NCBI RefSeq assembly: GCF_024345375.1
Contig: NZ_JAGQAZ010000002.1
Coordinates: 248,001 to 312,000 of the forward strand
Direction: 5' to 3'
Length of the DNA stretch: 64,000 nucleotides
DNA from: Cyanobium sp. WAJ14-Wanaka
GTDB lineage: Bacteria; Cyanobacteriota; Cyanobacteriia; PCC-6307; Cyanobiaceae
This document shows positions 48,682 to 57,940 of the stretch, piece after piece. The translations under genes were made by a program, and so were the position numbers. Position 1 is the first letter of the stretch. Each line of letters begins with the position of its first letter. Under the pieces are notes generated by a model. That model was not told the DNA's origin and made no database searches. It saw only the letters and a list, made by a program, of their open reading frames with translations.

Positions 48682-48771
48682 GCCCGGCCAGATGTAATTA
48701 GGCGATTTAGGCTTGCTTGGTTAGAGGCCCTTGGGCCCACATTTCAGCGGCCCCGGGGCCGACCTTGGTTC
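48682..48771 (+). promoter_or_regulatory. GC-rich palindromes in the leader of the RNA-binding protein gene
   Basis: The 90-base gap before the RNA-binding protein gene contains GGCCCTTGGGCC (48726-48737) and a perfect palindrome CGGCCCCGGGGCCG (48748-48761) ending 10 bases before the GTG start. They could fold in the mRNA leader and mask the start region, or the first could end argH transcription, though no T run follows. Function is inference. Confidence 0.4.
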
Positions 48772-49275
48772 GTGAGCATTTTTGTTGGCAATCTCCCCTT
48801 CCGCGCAGAGCAGGAAGACGTGGCTGAGTTGTTTGCACCTTTTGGTGAAGTTGCGAATTGCGCCCTGCCCCTGGAGCGCGATACCGGGCGCAAGCGCGGT
48901 TTTGCCTTTGTGGAAATGGTCGATGACGCCGCCGAACTGAAGGCAATTGATGCCCTTCAGGGTGTGGAATTGATGGGTCGCCCCCTGCGGATCAACAAGG
49001 CGGAACCCCGCAGTGCTGGCGGTGGCGGCGGTGGGGCCCCCCGCCGCAACGAGGGCGGCTATGGCGGGGGCAGCTACTCAGGAGCTGGTGGGGGTGGGGG
49101 CTATGGCGCTGGTCGTGGCGCCTATGGCGGCGGTGCTGAGCGTGGATCAGCCCCTGAACGGGGATCGGGCGCCAAGGGATGGGAGGACCGCAGCTATGGC
49201 AGTGGAGCGCCTGCTGGAGACAGCTTTGATGCGGGCCGCACCCGTCGCCGCCGTAGCGGCAGCAGCGAGGCCTGA
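48772..49275 (+). CDS. rbp: Glycine-rich RNA-binding protein with one RRM domain
   Basis: The 167-residue protein has an N-terminal RRM (RNP2 IFVGNLPF at 3-10, RNP1 KRGFAFVEM at 41-49), followed by a Gly/Tyr/Ala-rich tail (about 80-150) and a basic Arg-rich end TRRRRSGSSEA. Cyanobacterial Rbp proteins bind mRNA, are often cold-induced, and help place some mRNAs near thylakoids. GTG start with no obvious ribosome-binding site; GC palindromes precede it. Confidence 0.92.
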   Translation: MSIFVGNLPFRAEQEDVAELFAPFGEVANCALPLERDTGRKRGFAFVEMVDDAAELKAIDALQGVELMGRPLRINKAEPRSAGGGGGGAPRRNEGGYGGGSYSGAGGGGGYGAGRGAYGGGAERGSAPERGSGAKGWEDRSYGSGAPAGDSFDAGRTRRRRSGSSEA

Positions 49276-49296
49276 CGGCTAGCCCAGGGTTTGGGC

Positions 49297-50322
49297 CTAG
49301 TAACCCCGCTCTTCCAGGGCCCGGGCAGCCTGGTCCAGCACCTCCGTGCCGGCGTCTTTTTGGCCAGCGGCCACACCGAGCTGGTGTCGCCAGGCCCGGG
49401 CGCCGTTTACCCCTTCCACCACATGAACCAAATGGCGGGCGATGGACCAAAGCCGATTGCCCCGCTGGAGCCAACCCTCGGCATAGGGAATCAGACCCCG
49501 CACCACTGTTGAGGCTTTGATCGGCGCAGCTTGGCTGTCGCCAAAAATGTCCCGGTCGACCCCAGCCCAGCGCAGGGGGTGGTCGTACACGGCCCTGCCC
49601 ACCATCGCCCCATCCACCAGGGTCAGTTGTTCCTGGCAGGCAGCCAGGGTCTGGAGCCCCCCGTTGATTTCGATCCTGAGGTCAGGCCGATCGATCTTTA
49701 GTTGGTGCACCAACTCGTAGCGCAGGGGAGGGATCGTGCGGTTTTGCTTGGGATCGAGGCCCTCCAGCCAGGCCTTGCGGGCGTGCACGCTGAAGCGGCT
49801 TGCTCCGGCGGCGGCCACCGTGTCAACAAATTGCAGCAACTCCCCATAGGAATCGCGCTCGTCGATGCCGATGCGGTGTTTCACCGTTACGGGCAGGGCA
49901 CTGGCGGCGGCCATGGCGGCAATGCAGCGGGCCACCTGGTCGGGTTCGGCCATCAGGCAGGCCCCAAACCTGCCTTTCTGCACCTTTTCGCTGGGGCAGC
50001 CCACGTTGAGATTGACCTCGTCGTAGCCCCAATCGGCCGCCAGGGCTGCAGCCTCCGCCAGCAGGACCGGATCGTCACCGCCCACCTGGAGGGCCAGCGG
50101 GTGTTCGCTTGGATCAAAGCCGATCAGGCGCTCCAGGCGGCCACCGGGCTGGCTGGCCTCCGGCAGTTTGCGGGCATGGTGCAGGGCCTGGGCCACCACC
50201 ATTTCGGTGTAGAGCAGGCTGCGCTTGGTTATTTGGCGCATCGACACCCGGAAGTGCCGATCCGTGTAGTCCATCATTGGAGCCACACTGAAGCGATAGC
50301 TACTCCCGTCGACGTGCTCCAT
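49297..50322 (-). CDS. dusA: tRNA-dihydrouridine synthase (DusA type)
   Basis: The 341-residue FMN enzyme reduces uridine in the tRNA D-loop. Motifs are SVAPMMDYTDRHFR, VNLNVGCPSEKVQKGRFGAC with the catalytic Cys, VTVKHRIGID and SVHARKAWLEG. The DusA-type start MEHVDGSSYRFSVAP is taken at 50322; the open frame to 50532 runs into the divergent gene. Only 6 bases separate the two start codons. Confidence 0.92.
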   Translation of the reverse strand: MEHVDGSSYRFSVAPMMDYTDRHFRVSMRQITKRSLLYTEMVVAQALHHARKLPEASQPGGRLERLIGFDPSEHPLALQVGGDDPVLLAEAAALAADWGYDEVNLNVGCPSEKVQKGRFGACLMAEPDQVARCIAAMAAASALPVTVKHRIGIDERDSYGELLQFVDTVAAAGASRFSVHARKAWLEGLDPKQNRTIPPLRYELVHQLKIDRPDLRIEINGGLQTLAACQEQLTLVDGAMVGRAVYDHPLRWAGVDRDIFGDSQAAPIKASTVVRGLIPYAEGWLQRGNRLWSIARHLVHVVEGVNGARAWRHQLGVAAGQKDAGTEVLDQAARALEERGY

Positions 50323-50328
50323 TCCCCC

Positions 50329-51639
50329 ATGCTGCCCACCCGTGCCGCCGTGGTGGTGGCCGGCGGCGGGGCGGCGGGATTTATGGCCGCAATTGCCGCG
50401 GCCGAAGCCGGAGCTAGGGATGTCCATCTGCTGGAGGCGACCCCCGAACCCCTGGCCAAGGTGCGAATCAGTGGCGGTGGCCGCTGCAACGTCACCCATG
50501 CCTGTTGGGATCCCAGGGTTTTGGTAGGCCATTACCCCCGGGGATCCCAGGCCCTACGCGGCCCCTTTAGCCGTTTTGCCACGGGCGATGCCGTCGCCTG
50601 GTTTGACGACCACGGCCTGGAGCTGGTTGAGGAAGGCGATGGGCGGATGTTTCCCCGCTCCAATCGCTCGGAATCGGTAATTAAGACCCTGCGCCGGGCG
50701 GCCCAGTTGGCCGGGGTAGAGCTCCACCTCGGCACCGCCCTTCAAACGGCAGTGCCAATTGGCGCTCCTGGGGAGGGCTTTGAGCTGAAGCTGCGCTGTC
50801 CGGGGCCCGATGGTTCCCGCAGTGCGGCCATGCAGGCCGGTCAGCTTGTCTTGGCCACGGGTAGTCACCCAAGCGGCAGGCAGTTGGCCGCTGGCCTGGG
50901 CCACACCCTGGTGGCGCCCGTGCCCTCGCTGTTCACCCTGGCCCTCGCCGCTGACCCCCTGCGGCAGCTGGCGGGGGTGGCGATGGATCCGGTGGCAATG
51001 GAGCTGGAACTTTCCGCCGACTTGGCAACCGGCGATAGGGCAGTTGGCACAAAACGTTTTTGCCAACAGGGTCCGGTGCTGATTACCCACTGGGGCCTAA
51101 GTGGGCCGGCAACCCTGCGGCTGACGGCCTTTGCCGCCCGCGCCTTGAAGCAGGTGGGCTATCGCGCCGTCTTGAAGCTGGATTGGAGCGGCGGCCGCTC
51201 CCAGGCCCAGCTGGAGGGTTGGTTTGCCGAGGCCCGCAGCCACCAGGCCAAGCGCCAATTGACTAATTGGCGTCCCTGGCCCGAGCTGAGTCGCCGCCTT
51301 TGGGGGCATCTTTTGGTTCAGGTGGGGGCCGATCCAGAGCGGCGCTGGGCCGATCTCTCCAAGGTCCATCAGATCGGCCTGATTCAGGCCCTGCGGGCCA
51401 GCCGCTACGAAGTTACCGGCAGGGGACCCTTTGGCGAGGAGTTTGTAACCGCCGGTGGCGTGCCCTTGGCGGAATTGAGCTTGGCCACGATGGAAAGTCG
51501 GATTAGCAGCGGGCTTTATCTGGCCGGTGAGCTACTCGATGTCGATGGAATCACCGGTGGGTTCAACTTCCAACACTGCTGGAGTTCCGGTTGGCTGGTG
51601 GGGCAGGCGATTGCCGCTCGCCAGGGCTACTTGATCTGA
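50329..51639 (+). CDS. HI0933-type NAD(P)/FAD-dependent oxidoreductase
   Basis: The 436-residue flavoprotein starts with AAVVVAGGGAAGFMAAIAAA and has the HI0933 hallmarks KVRISGGGRCNVTH, GRMFPRSNRSESVI, LATGSHPSGRQLAAGLGHT and VTAGGVPLAELSLATMESR, ending GFNFQHCWSSGWLVGQAI. Substrate unknown for most members. The frame is open upstream to 49702 across dusA, but similarity starts at 50329. Its end overlaps convergent pilC by 13 bases. Confidence 0.92.
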   Translation: MLPTRAAVVVAGGGAAGFMAAIAAAEAGARDVHLLEATPEPLAKVRISGGGRCNVTHACWDPRVLVGHYPRGSQALRGPFSRFATGDAVAWFDDHGLELVEEGDGRMFPRSNRSESVIKTLRRAAQLAGVELHLGTALQTAVPIGAPGEGFELKLRCPGPDGSRSAAMQAGQLVLATGSHPSGRQLAAGLGHTLVAPVPSLFTLALAADPLRQLAGVAMDPVAMELELSADLATGDRAVGTKRFCQQGPVLITHWGLSGPATLRLTAFAARALKQVGYRAVLKLDWSGGRSQAQLEGWFAEARSHQAKRQLTNWRPWPELSRRLWGHLLVQVGADPERRWADLSKVHQIGLIQALRASRYEVTGRGPFGEEFVTAGGVPLAELSLATMESRISSGLYLAGELLDVDGITGGFNFQHCWSSGWLVGQAIAARQGYLI

Positions 51640-52877
51640 TCAAAGATCGAAAACATTGGCAAATACATCGCCAGCAGGATCGATCCCACAATCCCGCCCA
51701 CAACCACGATCATCGCCGGTTCGAGCATGGCCGTGATCGCTTTTACGGCAGCCCCCACCTCGTCTTCGTAGAAGTCGGCCACCTTTGAGAGCATGGTGTC
51801 CATGCCACCGGTTTCTTCGCCAATGGCAAGCATGCTCAGGGCCATCTCTGGAAATACCTTTTTGCGCGATAGGGCCAGGCTGAGGGGCATTCCCTCCTGC
51901 ACTTCGTTGCGGGAGGCTGTGATCGCATCGGCAATCAGGATGTTGCCAGCTATTTCGCGCACTATTTCTAGGGAATAGAGGATCGGAACACCTGCCCGGG
52001 TTAGGGAGCTGAAGGCTCTGCAGAACTGGGCTGTGGCTGTTTTTTGCAGCAGATCTCCAAATAGGGGCAGTTTCAGTAGCCAGCCATCTATGCGGCGCCG
52101 GCCATGGGCGCTGGCGTAATAGCGGCTAAATAGCCAACCCCCCAGCAATAGGGCGGCAGCCGCAAAGAGGGAAAAGATCGAGCGCAGCAGCTGGCTTAGG
52201 GTCACCATTAGTTGGGTGAATGGGGGCAGCTGGGCTCCTAAATCTTCGAAGATTCCTGAAAAGGTGGGGATTAAAAATATTGTCATACCTAGGAAAACTA
52301 AAACTGCAATTAAAAGCACCGCCATTGGATAGCCCAATGCCCCCTTGATTTGATTTTGCAATTTGGCGTTGTCTTCCAGCAGTTTGGCCAGGCGCTTTAG
52401 GGATTCATCCATTACCCCGCCGGCCTCGCCCGCTTCCACCATGGCAACCGTGAGCCGGTCAAATACCTGGGGCCATGCCCGCATCGCGGCTCCCAAGCTG
52501 CTGCCTTCGTTCACCTCACGGCAAAGGCTCACCAGGGACCGCTTGAACAGGGGCATTTTTTGCTGGGCTGCCAGCAAATCCAGGCTGCGCACGATGGGCA
52601 CACCGGCATCCACCATGGCGGCCAATTTGTTGGCAAAGAGGGCCTTCTCCCTGATCCCAGGCCTGGCCTCAAGCAGTCTTTCAAGCTGCATAAAGCCGCC
52701 TGAGCTCCCTGAAATGTCAGGGCCTGGAGGTTGGGAGGCAGTTAGGAGCTCCAGTTGGCTGGCCCGGATTCCCCGCCGCCTCAGTTGCCTTTTGGCATCA
52801 AACCAATCAACCGCCTCAACCCGCAGTTGGCGGGGTTCGCCGTTTTTGCCGACGTAGGTACTTACAAAGCGCGCCAC
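51627..52877 (-). CDS. pilC: Type IV pilus / type II secretion inner-membrane protein PilC
   Basis: The 416-residue platform protein has two repeated GspF domains (about 65-195 and 270-390). The first includes FANKLAAMVDAGVPIVRSLD and the second [20 protein letters not shown], with three membrane helices (LIAVLVFLGMTIFLIPTF; FAAAALLLGGWLF; MIVVVGGIVGSILLAMYLPM). It couples the PilB and PilT motors to pilin movement. Last gene of the pilB-pilT-pilC minus-strand operon. Confidence 0.95.
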   Translation of the reverse strand: MARFVSTYVGKNGEPRQLRVEAVDWFDAKRQLRRRGIRASQLELLTASQPPGPDISGSSGGFMQLERLLEARPGIREKALFANKLAAMVDAGVPIVRSLDLLAAQQKMPLFKRSLVSLCREVNEGSSLGAAMRAWPQVFDRLTVAMVEAGEAGGVMDESLKRLAKLLEDNAKLQNQIKGALGYPMAVLLIAVLVFLGMTIFLIPTFSGIFEDLGAQLPPFTQLMVTLSQLLRSIFSLFAAAALLLGGWLFSRYYASAHGRRRIDGWLLKLPLFGDLLQKTATAQFCRAFSSLTRAGVPILYSLEIVREIAGNILIADAITASRNEVQEGMPLSLALSRKKVFPEMALSMLAIGEETGGMDTMLSKVADFYEDEVGAAVKAITAMLEPAMIVVVGGIVGSILLAMYLPMFSIFDQIK

Positions 52878-52880
52878 GGC

Positions 52881-53957
52881 CTAGGGGCGCTCCAGCAGCC
52901 TTTGTAGTTCCTCCGGTTTGCCGGTTTTGTTGAGGGCTTCCTCCAGGTTTACCGTGCCCGCCTGCACCAGGTTTGCCAGCGCCTTTTCCAGGGTTTGCAT
53001 CGCAAATTGCCCTCCCGTTTGGATCTGGGAGTAGAGCTGGGCCGTTTTGCCCTCGCGAATCAGGTTGGCGATGGCGGGGGTGTTGACCATGATTTCCTGG
53101 GCCATCACCCTGCCCTGTTGCTCCGGCCCGGCCTGACTTCGCCGGCAAAGGGTTTGGCAGAACACCGCCACCAGGCTGTTGCTGAGTTGCACCCGAATTT
53201 GGGTCTGTTGGCTGGCGGGGAAGACATCCACCATCCGATCAACGGTTTGGGCGGCTGAGCTGGTGTGCAAGGTGCCGAGTACTAAATGGCCGGTTTCGGC
53301 AGCGCTGATGGCCAATTGGATGGTTTCCAGATCCCTCAGTTCTCCCACCAGGATTACGTCGGGGTCTTCCCGTAGGGCAGAGCGCAGGGCATTGGCAAAG
53401 CTGCGGGTGTCTTCGTTTACCTCCCTTTGGTGAATCAGGCTGCGGGCACTGGTGTAGGTGAACTCAATCGGATCTTCGATCGTCAGGATGTGTTCCACCC
53501 GGCTTTGATTGATGTGCTCAACCAGGGCCGCCAGGGTTGTGGTTTTGCCGGAGCCAGTGGGCCCTGTTACCAGCAGTAAACCCTTGGGTTTACGGGCCAT
53601 GGCTTCGATCACCGGGGGCAGGCCCAGGGCTTCCAGGCTGGGAATCTGCTGACCCAGCGCCCTCAGGCAGGCGGCGTAACCGCCCCGTTGGCGATATACG
53701 TTCACCCGGAAGCGCGAGACCCCCTGCAGTTCGTAGGAGCAGTCCAACTCCCAAGTTTGCTCCAGTTGTTTGCGCTGGGTGTTGTTAAGCAGCGCCAAGA
53801 CCAGCCTGTTGCAGCTCTCCCCATCAAGGGCTTCTGCTGCCATGGCTTTGAGTTGGCCGTTGAAGCGTCCGTAGGGGGGTTGGCCCGCGCCCAGGTGCAG
53901 GTCGCTTCCGCCCGCCTGCACCAGCCTGGTCATTAGGTCTTCGAGATAAGGCTCCAT
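52881..53957 (-). CDS. pilT: Twitching motility / retraction ATPase PilT
   Basis: The 358-residue hexameric ATPase drives pilus retraction. It has Walker A VTGPTGSGKTTTLAALV (about 135), the Asp box ILTIEDPIEF, Walker B DPDVILVGELRD and the His box GHLVLGTLHTSSA. The AIRNLIRE-type retraction motif is present as AIANLIREGKTAQLYSQIQ. It starts 21 bases after pilB and ends 3 bases before pilC. Confidence 0.95.
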   Translation of the reverse strand: MEPYLEDLMTRLVQAGGSDLHLGAGQPPYGRFNGQLKAMAAEALDGESCNRLVLALLNNTQRKQLEQTWELDCSYELQGVSRFRVNVYRQRGGYAACLRALGQQIPSLEALGLPPVIEAMARKPKGLLLVTGPTGSGKTTTLAALVEHINQSRVEHILTIEDPIEFTYTSARSLIHQREVNEDTRSFANALRSALREDPDVILVGELRDLETIQLAISAAETGHLVLGTLHTSSAAQTVDRMVDVFPASQQTQIRVQLSNSLVAVFCQTLCRRSQAGPEQQGRVMAQEIMVNTPAIANLIREGKTAQLYSQIQTGGQFAMQTLEKALANLVQAGTVNLEEALNKTGKPEELQRLLERP

Positions 53958-53978
53958 GGCCCCTAGCTCCGCCGCAAC

Positions 53979-55826
53979 TCAGTTCCTTGCGGTCAGACAG
54001 TAAGGACATTCCAGCCATTCGTCCCGCAGTCCCGCCCCGCAGCTGCCGCAACTCAAGGCGGCCAGGGAGCGGGCTCGACGCTCCGATTCCAGGCCCGCAT
54101 CGGTCAGCAACATCCGCTCCACCTCCTCCAGGGTGGTGTGGCCCTGGCGCACCAGGTCGAGGCCGTAGCCCAGCAGGGTTTTCATGCCGCTTTCCAGGGC
54201 CAGGCGCCGCAACGCATCGGTGCTGGAGCGTTTGGCCACGGCCGCGGCGATGGTTTCATTCATCCGCAGGATCTCGTAGACACCAATCCGTCCCCTATAG
54301 CCATTGCCCAGGCAGTGGGGGCAGCTATCTGCCGTGGGGTTGCCCTGCTGAGCCCTGGCGGAGTGCTGAGCCCTGGCGGAGGTCTGGGCCCTGTAAAAAC
54401 TGACCGCTGTTTCATGGCTGGCCAGTAGGCCAAAGCGCCCCAGTTCCTCACTGCTGGGCTGGTAGGGGATTCGGCAATGGCGGCATACCCGTCTCAATAA
54501 ACGCTGCGACACGATCCCCAATAGGGATGCGCTCACCATGAACGGCTCCACCCCCATCTCATCCAGGCGGGCGATGGCGCTGGCGGCGTCGTTGCAGTGC
54601 AGGGTGGTAAGCACCAGGTGACCGGTCAGGGCAGCCTCCAGGGCCGTTTTGGCAGTTTCGGTATCCCGGGTTTCCCCCACCAGCAGCACGTCTGGGTCCT
54701 GGCGCATGAAGGCCCGTAGGGCGGTGCTGAAGTCGAAGCCCTTTTCGCGATTCACCTGGGTCTGGGTGATGCCCTGCAGGCAGTATTCGATCGGGTCTTC
54801 CACCGTCGAAATGTTGATGCCCGGCCCATTGCGCTCCGAGAGCAGGGCGTAGAGGGTGGTGGATTTCCCTGAGCCGGTGGGGCCTGTCACCAGGATCATG
54901 CCGAAGGGCTTGGAGCCCAGGGCCCGCAGGGCCTGGCGGGCATCGGGATCCGTGATCAGGCTGTCGAGCCCAAGCTGGGTGGCACCGCTATCTAGGAGCC
55001 TTAGACACACCTTTTCGCCGTGGCGACTGGGCAGGGTGCTCACCCGGAAATCCATGGTTCGGCCGCGGTAATTGCGTCGAATCCGGCCGTCTTGGGGTAG
55101 GCGCCGCTCGGCGATATCCAGGTCGGCCATGATTTTCAGCCTGGAGGTGATGGCGGGCACCAGGTGTTTGGGCAGGTCATCCAGTTGCTTCTGGAGAACC
55201 CCATCGAGGCGAAAGCGGATTGCCAGCCCCGTCTCCTGGGGCTCCACATGGATATCGCTGGCCCCACTCTCGAGGGCCTCGATCATGATGCGATCCACCA
55301 GGCTCACCACTGGTGAACCGTTGTTGGCGGCTGAAGTTTCGAGATCCTCCGGATTACCCCCCTCCTGGAGGGCCCTGTCGGTTGCGGGCAGGGTGAGGCC
55401 CTCGGTGAGCGATCGGGTGCGGACCATCGGCGCAGGGGTTACTTGTTGCTCCAGGGCCCTGTTGATGTCCGCCGCCAAAGCGAGTTGGAATTGGGTTTCT
55501 TCTGCTGGCCGGCCCAGCTGGTGGAGGAGTTGCTGGCGCTGCTCGGGGCCCCAGTTGCAGGGAATGGCCACCCTCAGGATCTGGCCCTCCTGCTGCAGGG
55601 GCATGGCCCCCCAGCTCCGCCAAATCTCCAAACTGGCGCCTGCTCCCCCCAGGAGGGTTGCATCGGCCTGGCCCAGTTCCCCTGGGGTCAACACCGGTTT
55701 TTGCAGCAGCAGTTCCGCCTCCAGGCGCTGTTGCTCGAGGATGCGGGCTTCGGGTATGGGAAGGCCGGAGGGAAAAATCATCGGAACAAAAGGTGCGGGC
55801 TTCCGCCGCTTGTGGGAGGTGCCCAT
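53979..55826 (-). CDS. pilB: Type IV pilus assembly ATPase PilB (GspE family)
   Basis: The 615-residue extension motor has a degenerate N-terminal GspE domain, then IHVEPQETGLAIRFRLDGVL, Walker A VTGPTGSGKSTTLYALL, Walker B DPDVLLVGETRD and the family zinc site (CRHCRIPYQ; CPHCLGNGYRGR). Between the two cysteine pairs an 18-base duplication (54347-54381) gives repeated SARAQ. The extreme C-terminus carries an extra CGSCGAG...CPYC ribbon after residue 590. A later ATG at 55781 is an alternative start. Confidence 0.94.
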   Translation of the reverse strand: MGTSHKRRKPAPFVPMIFPSGLPIPEARILEQQRLEAELLLQKPVLTPGELGQADATLLGGAGASLEIWRSWGAMPLQQEGQILRVAIPCNWGPEQRQQLLHQLGRPAEETQFQLALAADINRALEQQVTPAPMVRTRSLTEGLTLPATDRALQEGGNPEDLETSAANNGSPVVSLVDRIMIEALESGASDIHVEPQETGLAIRFRLDGVLQKQLDDLPKHLVPAITSRLKIMADLDIAERRLPQDGRIRRNYRGRTMDFRVSTLPSRHGEKVCLRLLDSGATQLGLDSLITDPDARQALRALGSKPFGMILVTGPTGSGKSTTLYALLSERNGPGINISTVEDPIEYCLQGITQTQVNREKGFDFSTALRAFMRQDPDVLLVGETRDTETAKTALEAALTGHLVLTTLHCNDAASAIARLDEMGVEPFMVSASLLGIVSQRLLRRVCRHCRIPYQPSSEELGRFGLLASHETAVSFYRAQTSARAQHSARAQQGNPTADSCPHCLGNGYRGRIGVYEILRMNETIAAAVAKRSSTDALRRLALESGMKTLLGYGLDLVRQGHTTLEEVERMLLTDAGLESERRARSLAALSCGSCGAGLRDEWLECPYCLTARN

Positions 55827-55869
55827 CTGCCTCCAACATGTCTAGATCTGATTTGTGCCCCCGTCAGCC

Positions 55870-56574
55870 ATGAGCGGCGACTCCTCCATGAGCGGTGAGA
55901 GCAATTTCGAGGGCAGCCCCCAGGGCGCGCCAGAACAGGCTTTAGAGGGTGAAACCACCCCCCTTGCAGGCGAACAACCTGCTGCTGTTGACCCTGAACA
56001 ACCAGGGGAAGAGCCAATTACTTCCCAGGAAACTGGCGAGAGCCCGGTCAATCTGGAGGCCGAGCTAGCCAGCCTTAGGGAGCAGAACGAAGCGCTCAAC
56101 GGCCAGTACATGCGCCTGGCGGCTGATTTCGACAACTTCCGCAAGCGTCAGAGCCGGGATAGCGAGGACCAGCGCCTGCAGATCACCTGCACCACCCTCA
56201 GCGAAATCCTGCCGGTCGTCGACAACTTCGACCGGGCCCGCCAGCAGCTCAATCCCCAGCACGAGGAGGCCCAGGCCCTCCATCGCAGCTACCAGGGCCT
56301 CTACAAGCAGCTGGTGGATGTTTTTAAACAGCTCGGGGTTTCGCCGATGCGGGTTGAGGGCGAATCCTTTGATCCCAGCCTCCATGAGGCGGTTTTGCGG
56401 GAGCCCAGCGAAACCCATCCGGAGGATGTGGTGATCGAGGAATTGCAGCGGGGCTATCACCTAAATGGCCGGGTGCTGCGCCATGCCCTGGTCAAGGTGT
56501 CGATGGGTCCTGGGCCGGCAGACGGCCAATCCCCAGCTGCTGGGGCCGGTCCCGTGGACCACCAGGACGGCTGA
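55870..56574 (+). CDS. grpE: Nucleotide exchange factor GrpE
   Basis: The 234-residue co-chaperone releases ADP from DnaK. A long acidic, disordered N-terminus (about 1-60) precedes the coiled coil and the conserved [30 protein letters not shown] and the beta-domain [12 protein letters not shown] with [17 protein letters not shown]. The ATG at 55870 is preferred to the GTG at 55855. It overlaps dnaJ by one base (TGATG) and is divergent from pilB. Confidence 0.94.
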   Translation: MSGDSSMSGESNFEGSPQGAPEQALEGETTPLAGEQPAAVDPEQPGEEPITSQETGESPVNLEAELASLREQNEALNGQYMRLAADFDNFRKRQSRDSEDQRLQITCTTLSEILPVVDNFDRARQQLNPQHEEAQALHRSYQGLYKQLVDVFKQLGVSPMRVEGESFDPSLHEAVLREPSETHPEDVVIEELQRGYHLNGRVLRHALVKVSMGPGPADGQSPAAGAGPVDHQDG

Positions 56575-57695
56575 TGGCCGATTACTACGACCTGCTCGGA
56601 GTCGCCCGGGATTCCGACCCAGACACCCTCAAGCGGGCCTACCGGCGTCTGGCGCGCCAGTACCACCCCGATGTCAACAAGGACCCCGGTGCGGAAGACA
56701 AATTCAAGGAGGTGGGACGCGCCTATGAGGTGCTGAGCGATCCCCAAAGCCGGGCCCGTTATGACCAGTTTGGGGAAGCCGGCCTGGGCGGTGGCGGCGG
56801 TGCGCCCGACATGGGCGACATGGGCGGCTTTGCCGACCTGTTTGAAACTTTTTTCAGTGGCTTTGGTGGGGCCCAGCAGGCTGGTGCGGGACAGCGCCGT
56901 AGGGGCCCCCGCCAGGGCGATGACCTTCGGCTTGATCTGACGATCAGCTTTCAGGAGGCGGTCTTTGGAATCGAAAAGGAGGTGCAGATCCGCCACCTGG
57001 AGACCTGTGGCACCTGCCAGGGAACCGGCGCCAAGGCCGGCAGTGGTCCCACCAGCTGTGGCACCTGTGGGGGCCAGGGCCAGGTGCGTAGGGCCACCCG
57101 GACCCCCTTTGGGAACTTCACCCAGGTGGCCCCATGCCCCAGCTGTGAGGGCAGCGGTCAGGTGATTGCCGATCCCTGCGGAGCCTGTGGCGGCCAGGGT
57201 CTCCAGCAGGTGCGTAAAAAACTGCGGATCAATATTCCCGCCGGGGTAGATACCGGCACCCGGCTAAGGGTGGCCAATGAGGGCAATGCGGGCCAAAGGG
57301 GCGGCCCGGCGGGCGATCTCTATGTGTTTTTGAGCGTGCAATCCCATGGCCAGCTGCGCCGTGATGGGATCAACATCGGCTCGGAGATCAACCTGAATTA
57401 TCTCCAGGCGATTCTCGGCGACACCATCGAGGTGGAAACCGTGGATGGCCTCGAACAACTGCCGATTCCGGCTGGCACCCAACCCGGTGCCGTACTGACG
57501 CTCCAGGGCAAGGGGGTGCCGAAATTGGGCAATCCCGTGGCCCGGGGCAACCACCTCTTTAGCGTCAAGGTGCAGTTGCCCACCAAGCTCAACTCTGAGG
57601 AGCGGGAGCTGTTGCAGCAACTGGCAGGTCACCACAGCAACAAGGGCCAAAAGCATCCCCATAAAAGTGGGCTTTTTGGCGGTTTGTTCGGCTAG
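56574..57695 (+). CDS. dnaJ: Chaperone protein DnaJ (Hsp40)
   Basis: A 373-residue class A J-protein. It has a J domain with HPD at 31-33, a Gly/Phe-rich linker (about 75-110) and four CxxCxGxG zinc repeats ([32 protein letters not shown], about 143-213). The substrate-binding C-terminal domains follow, with [17 protein letters not shown]. Second gene of the grpE-dnaJ-tusA-rsgA coupled operon. Confidence 0.96.
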   Translation: MADYYDLLGVARDSDPDTLKRAYRRLARQYHPDVNKDPGAEDKFKEVGRAYEVLSDPQSRARYDQFGEAGLGGGGGAPDMGDMGGFADLFETFFSGFGGAQQAGAGQRRRGPRQGDDLRLDLTISFQEAVFGIEKEVQIRHLETCGTCQGTGAKAGSGPTSCGTCGGQGQVRRATRTPFGNFTQVAPCPSCEGSGQVIADPCGACGGQGLQQVRKKLRINIPAGVDTGTRLRVANEGNAGQRGGPAGDLYVFLSVQSHGQLRRDGINIGSEINLNYLQAILGDTIEVETVDGLEQLPIPAGTQPGAVLTLQGKGVPKLGNPVARGNHLFSVKVQLPTKLNSEERELLQQLAGHHSNKGQKHPHKSGLFGGLFG

Positions 57696-57940
57696 TGGGG
57701 GTAAGCCCTGCTGTAAGGCTGGATTTGCGGGGCACGCCCTGCCCGATGAACTTCATTCGCACCCGCCTGGCCCTCGAAAAAATCCCCGTCGGCGCCCTAT
57801 TGGAAGTGGATCTCGACCGGGGTGAGCCGGAACAAACGGTGGCTGAAGGTCTCCGCGGCGAAGGCCATGCCCTTAGCGCCCTGCCCCATCCCAGCGATGG
57901 CTCCGCCGTGCGTCTGTTGATTACCCGCCATGGCGGCTGA
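57695..57940 (+). CDS. TusA/SirA-family sulfur-carrier protein
   Basis: The 81-residue protein has the family motif DLRGTPCPMNFIRTR, with the persulfide-carrying Cys at about residue 16. TusA-like proteins relay sulfur for tRNA thiolation and cofactor synthesis. The GTG start overlaps the dnaJ stop (TAGTG), and the end overlaps rsgA by 11 bases, so it is translationally linked to both. Confidence 0.88.
   Translation: MGVSPAVRLDLRGTPCPMNFIRTRLALEKIPVGALLEVDLDRGEPEQTVAEGLRGEGHALSALPHPSDGSAVRLLITRHGG

Noticed and set aside
49702-50328. Upstream 209-codon extension of the HI0933-type flavoprotein frame
   Set aside because: The extension lies antisense to dusA and has no family similarity; the FAD-binding N-terminus begins just after the ATG at 50329.
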